The notes beneath the pieces are model-generated. The model was not told where the DNA came from. It made no database searches and was given only the letters and a program-made list of their open reading frames with translations. From Glandiceps talaboti (lineage: Eukaryota; Hemichordata; Enteropneusta; Spengelidae): a stretch of 47,500 nucleotides of DNA. The position numbers and the translations under genes were made by a program. Position 1 is the first letter of the stretch, and each line of letters starts with the position of its first letter. The DNA is taken from contig NC_135549.1 of the NCBI RefSeq assembly GCF_964340395.1, forward strand, positions 21,237,342 through 21,284,841. The letters are read 5' to 3'. Below, one piece after another: positions 1 to 11,372 of this stretch.

Positions 1-1092
1 GCATATCTCAAAAACTATAAAAGAGACTCCATTTGATTCAAGTGTCTACCCCATATTATCAGGTGCATACTTTCTTTTAGGACTTTGACACTTGACTTTG
101 ACCTTCAAAATCAATTATCAAAATCAATCTATGTTTTGCCTGTCTCTGTGGTATTTATTTAAGCAATAAATCCCCTCCCCCAGGGGATGGTATACCCCAA
201 AGTTTTGACCAGTTTACAGCCTCTAATACTATGCATGAGCTTCCAGTGGGTGCTTTATTGCTATTATATACACCACTGGCCCTCCTGTATTTTGAAATTC
301 TGTCCATACCCAAAAAACAGCACTCTCAATGCGATCATGAGTTCAACCTGACTACTGCGGGATAAAATTGACCCCCTAAGTGTCTAATTTTTGGTATTTT
401 GACAATTTTCAGTGAACCGTGAACAGTATTGTTGGTTGTCTGATCAGTTAAAAAAATAATCCTCCAATTACAGTTAGTGCAGGTTTAAAGATAAGAACAA
501 ACTTTATGAAAAAAGTAGATGTCTGTTGTTCAAGTTACATGCATCAGCACTTTACAGAATATATTTCTGAATTAAAGATGTCTATCACAGTCTGATAGGT
601 TCAAACTGACCTATATACATGTCAAATACATTTTATCGGCTTGTAATATGCTAGTAGTAGATTATGGTCATCAAATTCACAAAGTAAGATAATTGAGTAA
701 CAAATTTAAGGAAACTTAGAGGTTCAAAATTGAGCATTTAGTGTGCCCCTTTAATACACCATTCTCATAATTTGTGTCGGAAAATGGATATTAATTGAAG
801 TGAAATGTATATGTACATCCTGATGACTTTTTAACCCAAATCACTTAGAAGCTGTGCAGTGAGGGGGGGGGGGGGGGGGGGGGGGGGGGCTGTAACACGT
901 ATTAGATTTTACATTACGGTAGGTGTAATTTGGTTAGTACAATACAATACTTGGAAAAACATCAACAAGACTAAGTGCATCCAGGTGCGTACAAGAAATA
1001 GTAACTTATGCACAAATGCATATCCATGGGGGGAAATGTGATCTGACTGTCAGTCTCAAATATTAATCATACGTTGTTTATCTCTCATCTAG
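1..1092. other. non-coding left flank / upstream intron
   Basis: No exon is supported here on either strand. The first supported exon begins at 1093 in mid-codon, so this stretch is most likely the 3' part of an intron whose upstream exon is outside the window. It is AT-rich, CpG-poor unique-looking sequence apart from the G run at 863-889. A short open frame across that run is an artefact of GGG codons. Confidence 0.5.
863..889 (+). repeat. poly(G) run, 27 bases
   Basis: An uninterrupted run of 27 G residues in AT-rich surroundings. It is one of several G runs in the window (12 to 27 bases), all on the plus strand as written. Such runs can form G-quadruplexes and are prone to length change and sequencing error, so the exact count is uncertain. 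Confidence 0.9.
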
Positions 1093-1200
1093 AAATTGTT
1101 CTGGAGTCACCTTGCTTGCCACTAAACCCAGTATTGCTGCTGGAGTTGATCAATTATTAATGAAATCAACAGCGCAGCAAACTCGTACAAGAAGATACTG
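1093..1200 (+). CDS. exon A of an unrecognised multi-exon gene
   Basis: This is the first exon visible in the window. It is preceded by a pyrimidine-rich acceptor (tttatctctcatctag) and followed by a consensus donor (gtaagt). Only one frame is open throughout: it starts with the third base of a split codon, gives 35 residues from NCSGVTLL to TRTRRY, and ends with TG of the next codon. The two other frames contain stops. The next exon supplies the missing base, making TGG (Trp). The peptide is polar with a basic end (RTRR) and shows no signal peptide or membrane segment. I do not recognise the family. Upstream exons must lie left of the window. The call rests on splice signals plus frame agreement with the next exon, not on similarity. 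Confidence 0.62.
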
Positions 1201-3255
1201 GTAAGTTGCTGATATACAGAATTTGTATCCCTTGCATATGGCAGTATTTGACACCATCATTTTGCAAAACTCATATTTTTTTAATGTAGATGCATAAGTT
1301 CACATGTAAAATTATATTTAAAAAAAAAAAAAATCAAGAAATACTCGTATTTTGAAGAAAAAAACTGTGCACCATAGTCCAGTAGCTATTTGGCTAATGT
1401 TTGCAGGAACATGAGAGTGTATGCCAAGCACACAGAAAAAAATTGAAGTCGGCTAAATATGGGTGGGTCGGAACAGCCTTATTTTATTTTTCTGGCCTAA
1501 ATTTTTTTCTGATTCTGGCCTAAATTGTAAGCTGATTAGTACTGTACAATATAGCACAATACCATTTAAAATGGGGCATATTTGACAGCCTTCTGGCTAA
1601 TGCAAAAGGCAGCTTAATATATTAATTCTGAAGCTACAGGCACTATCATTTTACCTGGTTATTGAATTTTGTAAGTAATAATAATGCTAGCACACTCCTG
1701 CAATGCTGCCAATAAACCCCCCACACCTCATCATCCTTGAAATGCTATAATTATATTTTCATAATTCCGTTTTTTTGAACAGTGAGGTTATAATTATTTC
1801 TGAGTCATTCTTTTGATCGTAACCACACCCTATTTATTTATAATTATGAGATAACACCGCGGTGCACATAAATTTTCATAGCTGACATGTCCTGCAATAT
1901 GGTCCAGGTTTGTATATTGAATTTGTCGACGTAGGTTTATTAGGTGTAATACCATAGTTCATTGCACACTGATAGAATTGTGCATGATAATGGCTAGCTC
2001 ACAGGTTAACTCTAGAAATCCTTCAGGTTTTACTAGAAAGTCTATTTATACTCTGAAAATAGGTTATTTGGCTTTCTTATTGGGTTATATGTAAAAAAAA
2101 AAAAGGGTCATATTTGGGTTTTATGGATTGAATTTAGAAATGAAAACAATATTCTGTGATATATGACTTGTTAGTTGAGGCAGTTGCCCTGAAATTTTGC
2201 CAAATAATGCCAGCAGAGCTACATGTATATATAGCCTTACTGTGCATCGTGAAAATCAAAATAGTCCAAACTGTGAGAGGGGAAACCCCAACCCTCAACC
2301 CCCACTCCCACAACCTCCTATGACGACTTTGTAGTTGCAGCATACAATGTAGTTAGCACACCAGTTAGTTTCCACCTATTATAATGATTTTGACTTTCTG
2401 ACTGAAATTTTATACATCCCTGACTGTTGAAACAGTGGCCACCTGTTGACTCATTACATATAGTGGCTCTAAGCAGTCAACGTTTATGTAGTATATATAC
2501 TCTCAGCTCAAATATCACTTTCTACCTCTAGAGAGAGACAAGGTGACTTTATACATTTTTGGGCCTAATTTTTGCTGCATGTTTAAAAGTCACAGTATTC
2601 TACTTGCTCAAGCATACTGAATCATGATGTACAATGGTCGATTTTCCGGTTCCAAGGTGCATTGCGTGAGAGCACGTCACTTAGTCTTGTTTGTCTTTAT
2701 TATGTTTGAAATAGCATTTTCATCAGGAAATGATGGAAAGACATGTATGATGTTGACCTCTTTGATTATGAGTGATTTTATAGAACAAAGACTATAAACG
2801 CCATCAATGATAGCGAGGGGTTTTACAGGTGAACCCAGGGTACGGTCAGGTGACAACCATCCCCCTGAGTATCGCATGCAAACCCCTCAGCGTGTTCACA
2901 ATGCATGGCATTGTATGAGAGACGCACAGTGCATCTTGAAACCGGCAACAGGTTTATTGACTGAACTGAAACAGTGTCACATTTGTAATGTCATAGAAGG
3001 CACTCATTGAGATTAACATTATACCAGAATAGTTTAATCAAGTATTGTCTTATTCAATATAAACTCAGTTCGTGCCACTTTAAACTCTTGCACATAAAAC
3101 TTAAAATCTGGAAACAAAATGATATTGACAAGTTTTAAGTGCTAGTAATTACTATGAATCCAGTACCTCATATCAACTTCAGATCAGATCAGATATAAAA
3201 AAAAGAAATGTTATACCATGAAATGTTTTGAAGCCAACCATGTCAAATTTTGATA
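1201..3255. other. intron sequence, little structure
   Basis: First part of the intron between exons A and B. I see no exon with both splice signals. There are short A runs at 1320 and 2095. A more GC-rich patch at about 2806-2930 has short complementary ends (gaggggttt and aaacccctc), which could be a hairpin or a fragment of an old repeat; it does not fit a tRNA. Confidence 0.4.
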
Positions 3256-3465
3256 TATTTCATCTCGCTGAGAAAATACGCCGGATGTAGTTACCACAAA
3301 GTCAGATTAGACAACAGGGGAAAGTGTGTATTTCATCTCGCTGAGAAAATACATCGGATGTAGAAACCACAAAGTGAGATTAGACAAGGGAAAGTGATAT
3401 ACATTTATTTCATCTCGCTGAGAAAATACATCTGATCACAAAGTCAGATTAGACCAAGGGTATGA
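3256..3465 (+). repeat. tandem array, three copies of a ~75-bp unit
   Basis: Three head-to-tail copies start near 3256, 3329 and 3406. Each begins tatttcatctcgctgagaaa and runs through a shared ccacaaagt segment to a gattagac segment. The last copy is shortened. A fourth copy of the same unit in the same orientation lies at 4771-4881, on the far side of a CpG-rich segment. Confidence 0.85.
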
Positions 3466-3585
3466 GGCAACAATTCTGGTGTCTATAACAATATTGAATA
3501 ACATGAATATAGACAACATCAACAAATTCCGTCAAGTTCTTGTTTATCATTATTTCAGTATCTTGAATTGCTAATTAATATCTAA

Positions 3586-3870
3586 TTATAATACACAGAG
3601 AAACACATTTAACTCGATCGAATCATGCTGGAATACAAATAGAATATACGGGACGTTGCTGTGTAGTGTACCGATTGAATAGCGCCCCCAACGGTCGTAG
3701 AATTTACTTCTCTGTCTTGTCTCGCGATCGCGAGATCGTATGATTCGAATCTTGGAATTTGAAAATTCAACCTCAATTTGCTCAATTTGCTCATTTGCTA
3801 AAAAAGAAGGGGTAGGGCACTTTGGTGTTCTTTTTCGTCGTAAGCTTGAAACCACATCGCCCTCGTTCAC
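3586..3870 (-). CDS. possible first coding exon on the minus strand (weak)
   Basis: A 94-codon minus-strand open frame starts with ATG (MNEGDVVSSLRRKRTP) inside the only CpG-rich segment of the window, which would place a promoter just upstream of it. A possible donor (gagaa|gtaaat) lies within it near 3704. The opposite strand is also open over 3740-3964 (74 codons), with a possible donor after ttcaaag at 3952, so neither strand is proven. No family is recognised, and I found no convincing second exon for either direction. It may be only the 5' part of an untranslated first exon. Confidence 0.15.
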   Translation of the reverse strand: MNEGDVVSSLRRKRTPKCPTPSFLANEQIEQIEVEFSNSKIRIIRSRDRETRQRSKFYDRWGRYSIGTLHSNVPYILFVFQHDSIELNVFLCVL

Positions 3871-4450
3871 GGACGCTTTCTGTTTCGGGCAAACTTACGA
3901 GTATTTGTTTACTCAGTCAAATGATGTTGTTACGTTTTCTCTTTCATTCAAAGGTATATTTTGAAAAGACACAGATATGACGACTAATGTTTAATTTTAT
4001 GTAATTTTATGATAATAATATAGACCGGAATCGACTGTGTGTTCGAGCCTACTGCAAGTCTACGGCACCAAATATTGATTAAACCAAGATATTATCAATT
4101 GTGTTTTTGTTTATATCCCTCGCAAATGACGCACCGTTTCGGAGCTTCAGTTCATATAATATGCTGTTTCGGCAATCTGTTTTACTGTCCCACAAACGCC
4201 ACAATGTACTGCAACATGCGAAATATATATCTCACCACAAGAGGGCAGCAGGTGGTATCAAGCTTCGAGAGAAAATTCATGGGTCACATGTTCGATTTGA
4301 AGTGTCCTGATTGGTTTATTCGATGCCGTGTCCTACCCCTCTGTATTACAAGTTTAAGCAAGGAATGTGTTTGAGCTCGAGCACGCCAAGCAGCGCAGCG
4401 CATCAGCTGTCGCGAGCGCACTAAGCGTCGATTTTGCACCATGTCTAACC
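3600..4450. promoter_or_regulatory. CpG-rich promoter-like segment
   Basis: CpG is rare in this window but clustered here, for example twelve or more CpGs between about 3640 and 3760, and again at 4020-4160 and 4375-4440 (tgtcgcgagcgc). It contains a perfect 16-bp palindrome at 3720-3735. In animals, CpG-rich patches carrying CGCG palindromes are common at promoters. The segment sits inside the intron between exons A and B, so it could serve an alternative or nested transcript in either direction. No TATA box or start site could be fixed. Confidence 0.4.
3720..3735. promoter_or_regulatory. 16-bp CGCG palindrome
   Basis: TCTCGCGATCGCGAGA is its own reverse complement. It resembles the TCTCGCGAGA promoter motif known from animal housekeeping promoters, but with an extra central AT/CG step (two half-sites meeting at GATC). 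Its place in the CpG-rich patch supports a regulatory role; binding is inference only. Confidence 0.45.
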
Positions 4451-4770
4451 TTATATTTCTTTTTCGTTATTCTTTTTTGGAGTCTCCCATATTTATATAA
4501 ACTTTTTCTGCAATTATTAAAAATGTTTCATTTTTTTAAAAGACCAGAAAGTGTACAAGTACATACATACATATAATATTTTTAATCATTCCATTTCTGG
4601 CCTTATACCCAAAATAACAAATATGTAGACATATATAATGAGTTTATTAAAATATACTAGTATAAATAAAGAAGTATGTAAATGTGACTCATAGCTACCT
4701 TGGGCCTTTATTACCTGTATCATATCATTATCATTATTGGGTTTCACCAGAATTGTTGCTTCATGCCCCT

Positions 4771-4881
4771 GATTAGACAAGGCAAGTGATATACATGTAC
4801 ATGTATTTCATCTCACTGAGAAAATACACAGGATGTAGTTACCACAAAGTCAGATGAGACAAGGGAAAGTGATATACAATA
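4771..4881 (+). repeat. detached copy of the ~75-bp tandem unit
   Basis: It matches the array at 3256-3465: a partial copy from gattagacaagg, then a fuller copy starting tgtatttcatctcactgag and ending aagtgatatac. It is in the same orientation as the left array, with about 1.3 kb between them. Confidence 0.8.
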
Positions 4882-5354
4882 CATTGCTGTACACAAGTGT
4901 GTGCTGTCAGTGCCTTTAGGTTGTTATTAAATCACATGGGAAACAATATTTTTGCCAAGCTCAGGTAAACCCAGCAACTGAGCGGGAAAATCTGGAAAAC
5001 TGTTTTAGTTGGGAACCCGGTTTCAAAAATTGGTAAATGCTAGTATCTTTCACCCACCTGTCGCTCTTAACAAAAACGCAGGGAAGACATAAAAACACTG
5101 TGCGACTGAAATGACTCTCAATACATAATACCTTACTTGCATAGTAAATTCAGGCACTATCATGTAAAATTAATGTTTACATTATCAACTCAGTTACTTC
5201 CACATGATATTTATAATGTCACTCCTTATATTATCCCGCAGTGTGAAATAATAATTCAAGCGTAGAAATATACACAAATTCAATAAATGTAAGTCACTTT
5301 AATCTTGTAATTCCAATGTCTAGATTGAACTGTTATTTTGATTTGTTTGATTAG

Positions 5355-5389
5355 GGCTTTGACAATTGGAGTACCAAGACCAGGCACAG
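5355..5389 (+). CDS. exon B (35-bp microexon) of the same gene
   Basis: This very short exon lies between an acceptor (tttgtttgattag) and a consensus donor (gtatgt). Its first base completes the Trp codon begun in exon A. It then encodes ALTIGVPRPGT and leaves a single G (phase 1). That G joins GT at the start of the exon at 20749 to make GGT (Gly). A 35-bp exon could arise by chance, but both splice sites are good and the frame fits on both sides. The 4.2-kb intron before it and the 15.4-kb intron after it leave room for further exons that I could not see. Confidence 0.55.
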
Positions 5390-7069
5390 GTATGTAACCT
5401 TTAATATATATTTCAGTCTGAGAGGACTTTCATTTCCTGCCTTGTACAGATGGTAATTTACGTGAGGATTGTCTTCCTGTTGTAAAGGGCAGCGTTTATG
5501 AATGTTTTATTACATTGCCGTAGAAAAGGTAAGAGTGCAACGTTGTACTTGATTATTGGGTGTGAGAGGATCTGAAAGCTCAACCTGGGAATTGTTTCCA
5601 CACATTATTGTAAACTGGGACCTTTTATTTTCTGTATGAAATAACTGTATTTAATATTACTTGTAACAAGTTCCATGCCATACTTATATGGTTGCGATTT
5701 TGTGGTGTATTTGTGTTTATCTGGTTGTCTGACTTTGTGTCCGATTTGTGATGTATTTATCTTACTTTGTTAAAATATAGGGTACATGCCCTTTTGAAAT
5801 GTGAAACTTAGCAAATAGCTTAGTCACGACTGTTGTTTTGTTGCCCACTCATGGACCTGGGGGTGTATATTATCATGTTGTATGCGTGGTTAGGATGCTT
5901 TCCTTCTTGCACACATGATTTACATCACATTTATAATGAGACATATGTGTAGGTTGGTTTGCTCCATATCTTTCCTAAGGATTTCAGTTCAATTTAAGGA
6001 TGTTAACTTTAGTTAATCTGTCTTATATTTATCAAAAACTGTCTCATATTGTGAGTCATAAATGAAATTTCTCAAGTTTTAATATCTGTTACTGGTAGTA
6101 ACACAGTGGAAATGTGACACAGAAAACGTATGAACTGTTTATCCGAATTATCTTGTTAATACTTTTACAACAATTACAACAAAATTGGGCTATTTCTTCA
6201 CTTCAAGATGTGAGACTGGGTAGACTTCCTCAATTTGCCAAGATTCCCCTACTTTATATGTGAAAATATGTTTAATTAATGTAATGTCAGTGCCTCTTGT
6301 GAGGCAACTAAAGAAAAAAGCTAAGGATGTACTGAAATCATAGAAACACACACTGTCACATAATTCTGGTAGTAAGAAGAATACGTAAGTTATGCTGGAC
6401 ACCTTTCTTAGAGAGACAAGTGCTAAGCTGGACTATAAAATGTAGAAAGAACCATGTTTGTGGCAGATTGTTAGGAATGAAGCATCGGATTCAGTTAAAT
6501 GATGATGACAGAAGTAAAATGTGAATGGCTTCCTTACAATCCAAACTACTGACTAAACAAAAACTGGACAGATTTCCTCTTCACACAAACTAAGACATGA
6601 ATATGGTTTATAAAACTAAGTCAACTGAAAAACAGGCAATTTCCAGACAGTGAAAATTGAAGCTGGGCAGAAACCAGACATAATCCAGACAACAAATTTG
6701 GTAAGGGTATATATACATGTACGTAGTGAGTCAAGATGGCAGCTTGGCAAGTTTCCTAAGGCTAGATTTTAGTTTTGGTTTGGGGAGTAGAGCAAGTTTC
6801 AATCTTAAATATGCTTGAGTTGTTTCCATAACATGAGTAAAGTTATTGAACTGACACCAGATTTGATATGCCTGCAGCTCAGCCAGTTGCCACTGTATTG
6901 TCTTTCAAACATCACCATGGTGATTTAAAAGTAAGGTCATTGTCTTACTTCTAGACATACATGTTCCATCCAGCATTCATAGAGGAAAATCATATCTGAT
7001 AGCAGTTCTTGTCATTGTATCAATGATGTTGTGATAGACAGTGAAGAAACTGTGAAAATAATATATGTG
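5390..7069. other. intron sequence, nothing recognised
   Basis: AT-rich intron sequence after exon B. I see no exon, RNA gene or repeat with clear borders. Open frames here are short and lack splice signals. Confidence 0.4.
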
Positions 7070-7086
7070 TCTCTCTCTCTCTCTCT
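7070..7086 (+). repeat. (CT)n microsatellite
   Basis: A short run of eight CT units. No other feature is attached to it. Confidence 0.85.
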
Positions 7087-7387
7087 GTATCTCCATAAAT
7101 GTGACAATAGTTCACAAGGTGCAGTGATAAGAGTGTTTCATCAAGTCAGTTGTCATTCATCTGTCATTACAACATTAAGTGTATGTCTGTGATGTAGTAC
7201 ACTACACACAGATGATAACATCTCCTTTGACATGTGTGGCATATACAGTGCATTTCTACAGAAAGCTTGATATACCGGTAGAAGGATAACTTTGTACGAG
7301 TTACTTAAAGAACTGGAATCTGTCCAACACACCAAGAGAACTTGAAACTTTGTATTTTACATTGTTATGGAATTTGTGGTTGTCCAT

Positions 7388-7747
7388 ACATGGCCGAGCA
7401 GTTAGCTCATACATCTCTTACCACTGCAGTCTGGGTTCAAACCCACTCAGTGCTGACTGGGTTTGATTGGTCATCGGTGGCCAAGTGGTTAGCTTGTACA
7501 CCTCTTACCACTGCAGTCTTTCTTGGTCCAAACCAGTCCATTGCCAGCTACATTTGATTAAAATTTAGCCAAGTCTGTATGAAAGAAGGATGATGCTCAA
7601 TTTGAACCAGCCGAACAACACAGGTTGTCTCCGGGTACTCTGGTTTCCTCTTCCTTTTAATATACACTAGGGCACTATTCAGAGGCGGTCATTCATGCAA
7701 ATTTCCGAAATTATTTGGACAAATAAAGATTATTATTAGTAGTAACA
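7388..7747 (+). mobile_element. tRNA-derived SINE with a duplicated head
   Basis: Two tRNA-like heads stand in tandem. The first, near 7391-7452, has a box A-like tggccgagcagttagc and a box B-like gggttcaaaccc. The second, near 7477-7535, repeats the box A-like segment (tggccaagtggttagc), the phrase cttaccactgcagtc and a decayed box B. A conserved-looking body follows (tgtctccgggtactctggtt at about 7627). The element closes with ATT/AGT-type simple sequence at about 7725-7747. Box A of this form points to a Ser/Leu-type tRNA ancestor. The body resembles conserved central domains shared by SINEs of many marine invertebrates; that link is from memory and was not searched. Confidence 0.7.
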
Positions 7748-9050
7748 CAAAATGCAGACACGTCTGTTTTGTAGAGAAAAAAACATTAAGCTGTCGGTTA
7801 ACAGTAATACTGTAAGACACATGTTGCTATGACAACTGAATGCACGTTAAGGCATATAGTTTAATTCTAAGTGATACTGGCACAGTGAGATGAGGTCAAT
7901 GACATGAGAGAGAAATCTTCATGCTAAAACAACATAGACTGAGATTTATTATGTATAATATATTAATTTAATACATCATAAGCAAAATTGTTTTCCTAAA
8001 AGTTGTAGACCCTGGTTACAGAAAGGCAGATTTCTGGTAAATCCAAAACTTTCTTGTAAAGTATGATAGGGGGTGTTGGTGTTAAGTATTTCAGGCCAGT
8101 ACTGGGGTACTAGTAATATTATGAGTAATGAAGTAGTCAGTTAGATTTTATCTATGTGTGGATCTTAATAGACAGACTGGTAAGCACACCTACATATACC
8201 AACCACATTTTTAGCTTTAAACTTAGTCAAATTAATTTTTTCAGTTTTCTGGTTAATATGTTATGAAATATTATATGATATCCAAATAATACCATATTTA
8301 CTACTGTGTAATACATGACATTGTATGTTCAAACACTTTCAAGTGCTGTGCTTCATACAGAATTTCCAATGTAAGTGTAACTTCCTCAGGAGGACCTAGA
8401 TCATGATCTTAACAATATAAACGCCAAAGGCAACCTGTTTTAAGTAAGCCAAATGAGCCATAAGTACACAGTATGAAGTGCAGGAGTTTCATTAAGGCCC
8501 TAGCAACCAGAGAAACTAGTCAGTAACTACTCTCATTTCAGTGGCTACTTTTGTATTTATATCTAAAGAGAGTATTGCCCTTCTAATGTCTATACTTCTA
8601 ATGTCTATATGCATGGTGTAATATCGTCGCTGACTACGTTAACAACTTAAACCCCTGGAGTGAAGTTTAAATAAGTAGCACAGTAATGTAACATGATGGT
8701 CCTCAGTGGCTACTGCATAATGCTTCTTCTTCGATCCAACTCCATGTTATGTCTAACAACTGGTAGTCTTATTAAGCTTAGAGCTCTTACCAGGTACATG
8801 TATTCAGATGTGATATTGCAATGACATTATGACACAATTTTGATGTACTAAAAAATCACAGTGTTCTTTTCATATACATGTACTATCAATCTGATTACAA
8901 TCTGATGTTAGAATATGGCTTGATTTCTTTATTTACCTGTATGTCCGTTTATTGTTGTTTGTTTTTGATTTTGTTGCATTGTAAGTGACTGCTCCCTTCC
9001 TACGTCTGACACAATACTATAGGAGTTCATCTTCAAATCTTGCATGTATG
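7748..9050. other. intron sequence, nothing recognised
   Basis: No exon or bounded repeat is seen. A small direct repeat (cttctaatgtctata twice at about 8580-8610) is the only structure noted. Confidence 0.4.
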
Positions 9051-9440
9051 CATAGCTAATCAAAATCCACCTTACATGGGATATATGCACACTAAATATC
9101 AAAGCAATCTGGCAGCTGGTTTCAGAGAAGAAGTTGAAAACATCGTTTTTATCCAAAAATAACCCCCCAAAAATCTGCTAAAAATAGAAAATGACTCACA
9201 TCAACTTGGCATGAACAAATCTGAAGAGACTCCACCAAAGGGTCATGTACAACAAATTCAAAGCAATCCAACCACTGGTTCAGAGAAGAAGTCAAAAATA
9301 TCATTTTTGACAAAAAATATTAATTTTGCTGAAAATAGAAAATGACTGTAATCAACTTGACATAAACAAATCTGAATAGACATCCTAAGCGACATACACA
9401 CTAAAAAAAAAGAGCACTGGTTTCAGAGAAGAAGATGGAA
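9051..9440 (+). repeat. diverged tandem repeat, about three copies
   Basis: The phrase ctggtttcagagaagaag recurs near 9116, 9271 (ctggttcagagaagaag) and 9417. Each is preceded by acaaatctgaa- or agcaatc-like sequence, and the first two are followed by aatagaaaatgact. Unit length varies around 130-155 bp. The unit looks like a member of a dispersed family that has been locally multiplied. Confidence 0.6.
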
Positions 9441-9686
9441 ATAGAAAAAGTTGATTGACAACAAGAAAGATCAACCTAACCTTATAAGCTCCAACCACCT
9501 GTTGCTGACCGCAGAGCTAAGGAAAGTCATATAATCTGAGGCAAAATGGTGAGAACCATAATGAATGGGGATCAGTGTGATAAGCAGATACTATGGTAGT
9601 GCAGGTATCTTGACCACAGTCCAGACAATGTCAGTAGTGTGCCCATCTAGTCTTTTAGAGGTTTTGCCCTCAGCTCTGCCAATTAG

Positions 9687-9688
<2 letters not shown>

Positions 9689-9767
<79 letters not shown>

Positions 9768-9782
9768 CACACACACATACAC
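9689..9782 (+). repeat. (AC)n microsatellite
   Basis: About 94 bases of AC units with one GC interruption near 9761 and one AT near 9779. The long Thr/His and Val/Cys open frames across it are artefacts. Confidence 0.97.
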
Positions 9783-10940
9783 ATTAATTAATTAATACAG
9801 TGCCTGTACATATCTTCACTTTGGTGGTAGTAGTAGTAGGAAACAACCAACGCTTTTCAAAAATTATCAATGTGACAGCAGTGGGATATAGTTCTTATCA
9901 TTGATTCTGTCCCTTTTCATGTCTGACAGCATTTTAATCCATTTTGAACTGAGTGACGGTTATGTTTTCAAGAAAAGGAAATTGAGGAGGGGCCACTTTT
10001 CAGAAAACTGAATCAACGAGAGGGTCACATTTTATGCAACACACTAGGTTTGATCCCCTCCCCCCTTGTACTTACTGAAGGCGCCCAACCTCAGTGGTCA
10101 GCCTATTATGCCTGTAATGGTTTGGCTGCTATACAGTTAAAAAATATCTATATATAGAAATTTGTCCAAAGGGAGGAAAACTCATCTTTATTTGCTACCC
10201 AGGTTTTCAACAATTAAGTGTAAGAGCATTAATATTTCTATGATATCATGTGATCACAACGATATTGGTTTTTGAAGTGTCAGCGTTGGTTGTATGTCTT
10301 GAAGTGAAATTCTGTATAACACGTTGTGTGGAAAACCAATCATGATTTTCTGAGTACTTGTTCTCCAGGGCAACAGTATCCTAAGTACTTTAGTGACTAA
10401 GATGAGTTCATCGAAAAACTCCGCAGCAATGGCAATAAAGTGCAATTTTTGCATGGTTGACTTTTGCATCATAATGGCCCAAAAACATTTCATTGAAAAA
10501 AATCAAATCAGAATAGAAGAGAAATCTAATCAGCAACGAAAAAGTGACAAATAGTCGATTTTCTGATCGCCATGGTAACTCATGAATCATGAATGATTAA
10601 TTCCTCAGATTAGTTGATTCTTCGTCAAAGATTGGAACGTTAAGAAATTTCACTCTAATCACAAGGGATTATTAATGATCACAGGTACTGTACTGTAATT
10701 AGTAGAAACTAAAATGGATAAACATGGTATAGTTTGACAGACATTTTGTTAACACAAGGGGTGAAGTCTTTGAACTTAGATTATTATGTCTGAACAGGAA
10801 GCATTAATTTCTGAAAATATAAAACATAATTTATGTAAATGGTGCCAAGTCCGTTGCCTTCATTCTTATTTCTATAGCCATAATATAGGTCTGCAAAATT
10901 GTTGTTTTCACCTGTGATAATATAATGTACATATAATTTG
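9783..10940. other. intron sequence, nothing recognised
   Basis: No supported exon. A 79-codon minus-strand frame at 10254-10493 lacks convincing splice sites or a recognisable family and is not annotated as a gene. Confidence 0.35.
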
Positions 10941-11007
10941 GCATGACATGACATGACACGACATGACATATGACCTGATATGACATGATATGACATGACA
11001 TGACATG
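10941..11007 (+). repeat. CATGA pentanucleotide satellite, left block
   Basis: Degenerate repeats of (catga)n with cacga and tatga variants. They stop at the border of a SINE-like fragment (11008-11155) and resume on its other side. Confidence 0.85.
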
Positions 11008-11155
11008 CTGTATGCTCCCCAGGGAGTTGAGGAAGACTAAAGGGACGTTGTGCCATTCTGATCTGAGCCAGGGGTAATAATTGTAAAGCGCTTTGAGCAC
11101 GGACTGTGAAAGCGCTATATAAGAACCCAACATTATTACGTTATTATTATTATGA
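11008..11155 (+). mobile_element. SINE 3' fragment
   Basis: It starts ctgtatgctccccagggagt, contains tgtaaagcgctttgagcac and gaaagcgctatataagaacc, and ends in a (ATT)n tail. The same building blocks recur at 43830-43883 (aaagtgctatataaaaaccaacatt) and, on the other strand, at 20278-20421. Shared tails across copies mark a SINE family. The 5' part is missing here and replaced by CATGA satellite. Confidence 0.65.
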
Positions 11156-11372
11156 CATGACATGACATGACATGACATGACATGACATGACATGACATGA
11201 AATGACACGACACGACACGACACGACACGACACGACACGACACGACACGACACGATACGATATGATATATGATATGATATGACATGACATGACATGACAT
11301 GACATGACATGATATGATATGACATGATATGATATGATACGACATGATATGATATGACATATGACATGACAT
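11151..11372 (+). repeat. CATGA pentanucleotide satellite, right block
   Basis: About 220 bases of pentamers, in order: catga block, cacga block (about 11200-11255), then mixed tatga/catga. The block order shows local expansion of variants. The long minus-strand frames rich in MSCHV and VVSCR are read-through of these pentamers, not genes. Confidence 0.95.

Noticed and set aside
859-1041. Gly-rich open frame
   Set aside because: It is produced by the 27-base G run; no splice signals or conserved composition beyond it.
2806-2930. Possible structured RNA in a GC-richer patch
   Set aside because: Only short complementary ends; no match to tRNA, snRNA or box C/D layout that I can recognise.
7391-7535. 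tRNA genes
   Set aside because: Box A/B-like motifs are present, but the arms do not pair as a tRNA, the heads are duplicated and followed by a SINE body.
9565-9795. Open frames across the CA repeat on both strands
   Set aside because: They are Thr/His and Val/Cys repeats from (AC)n translation.
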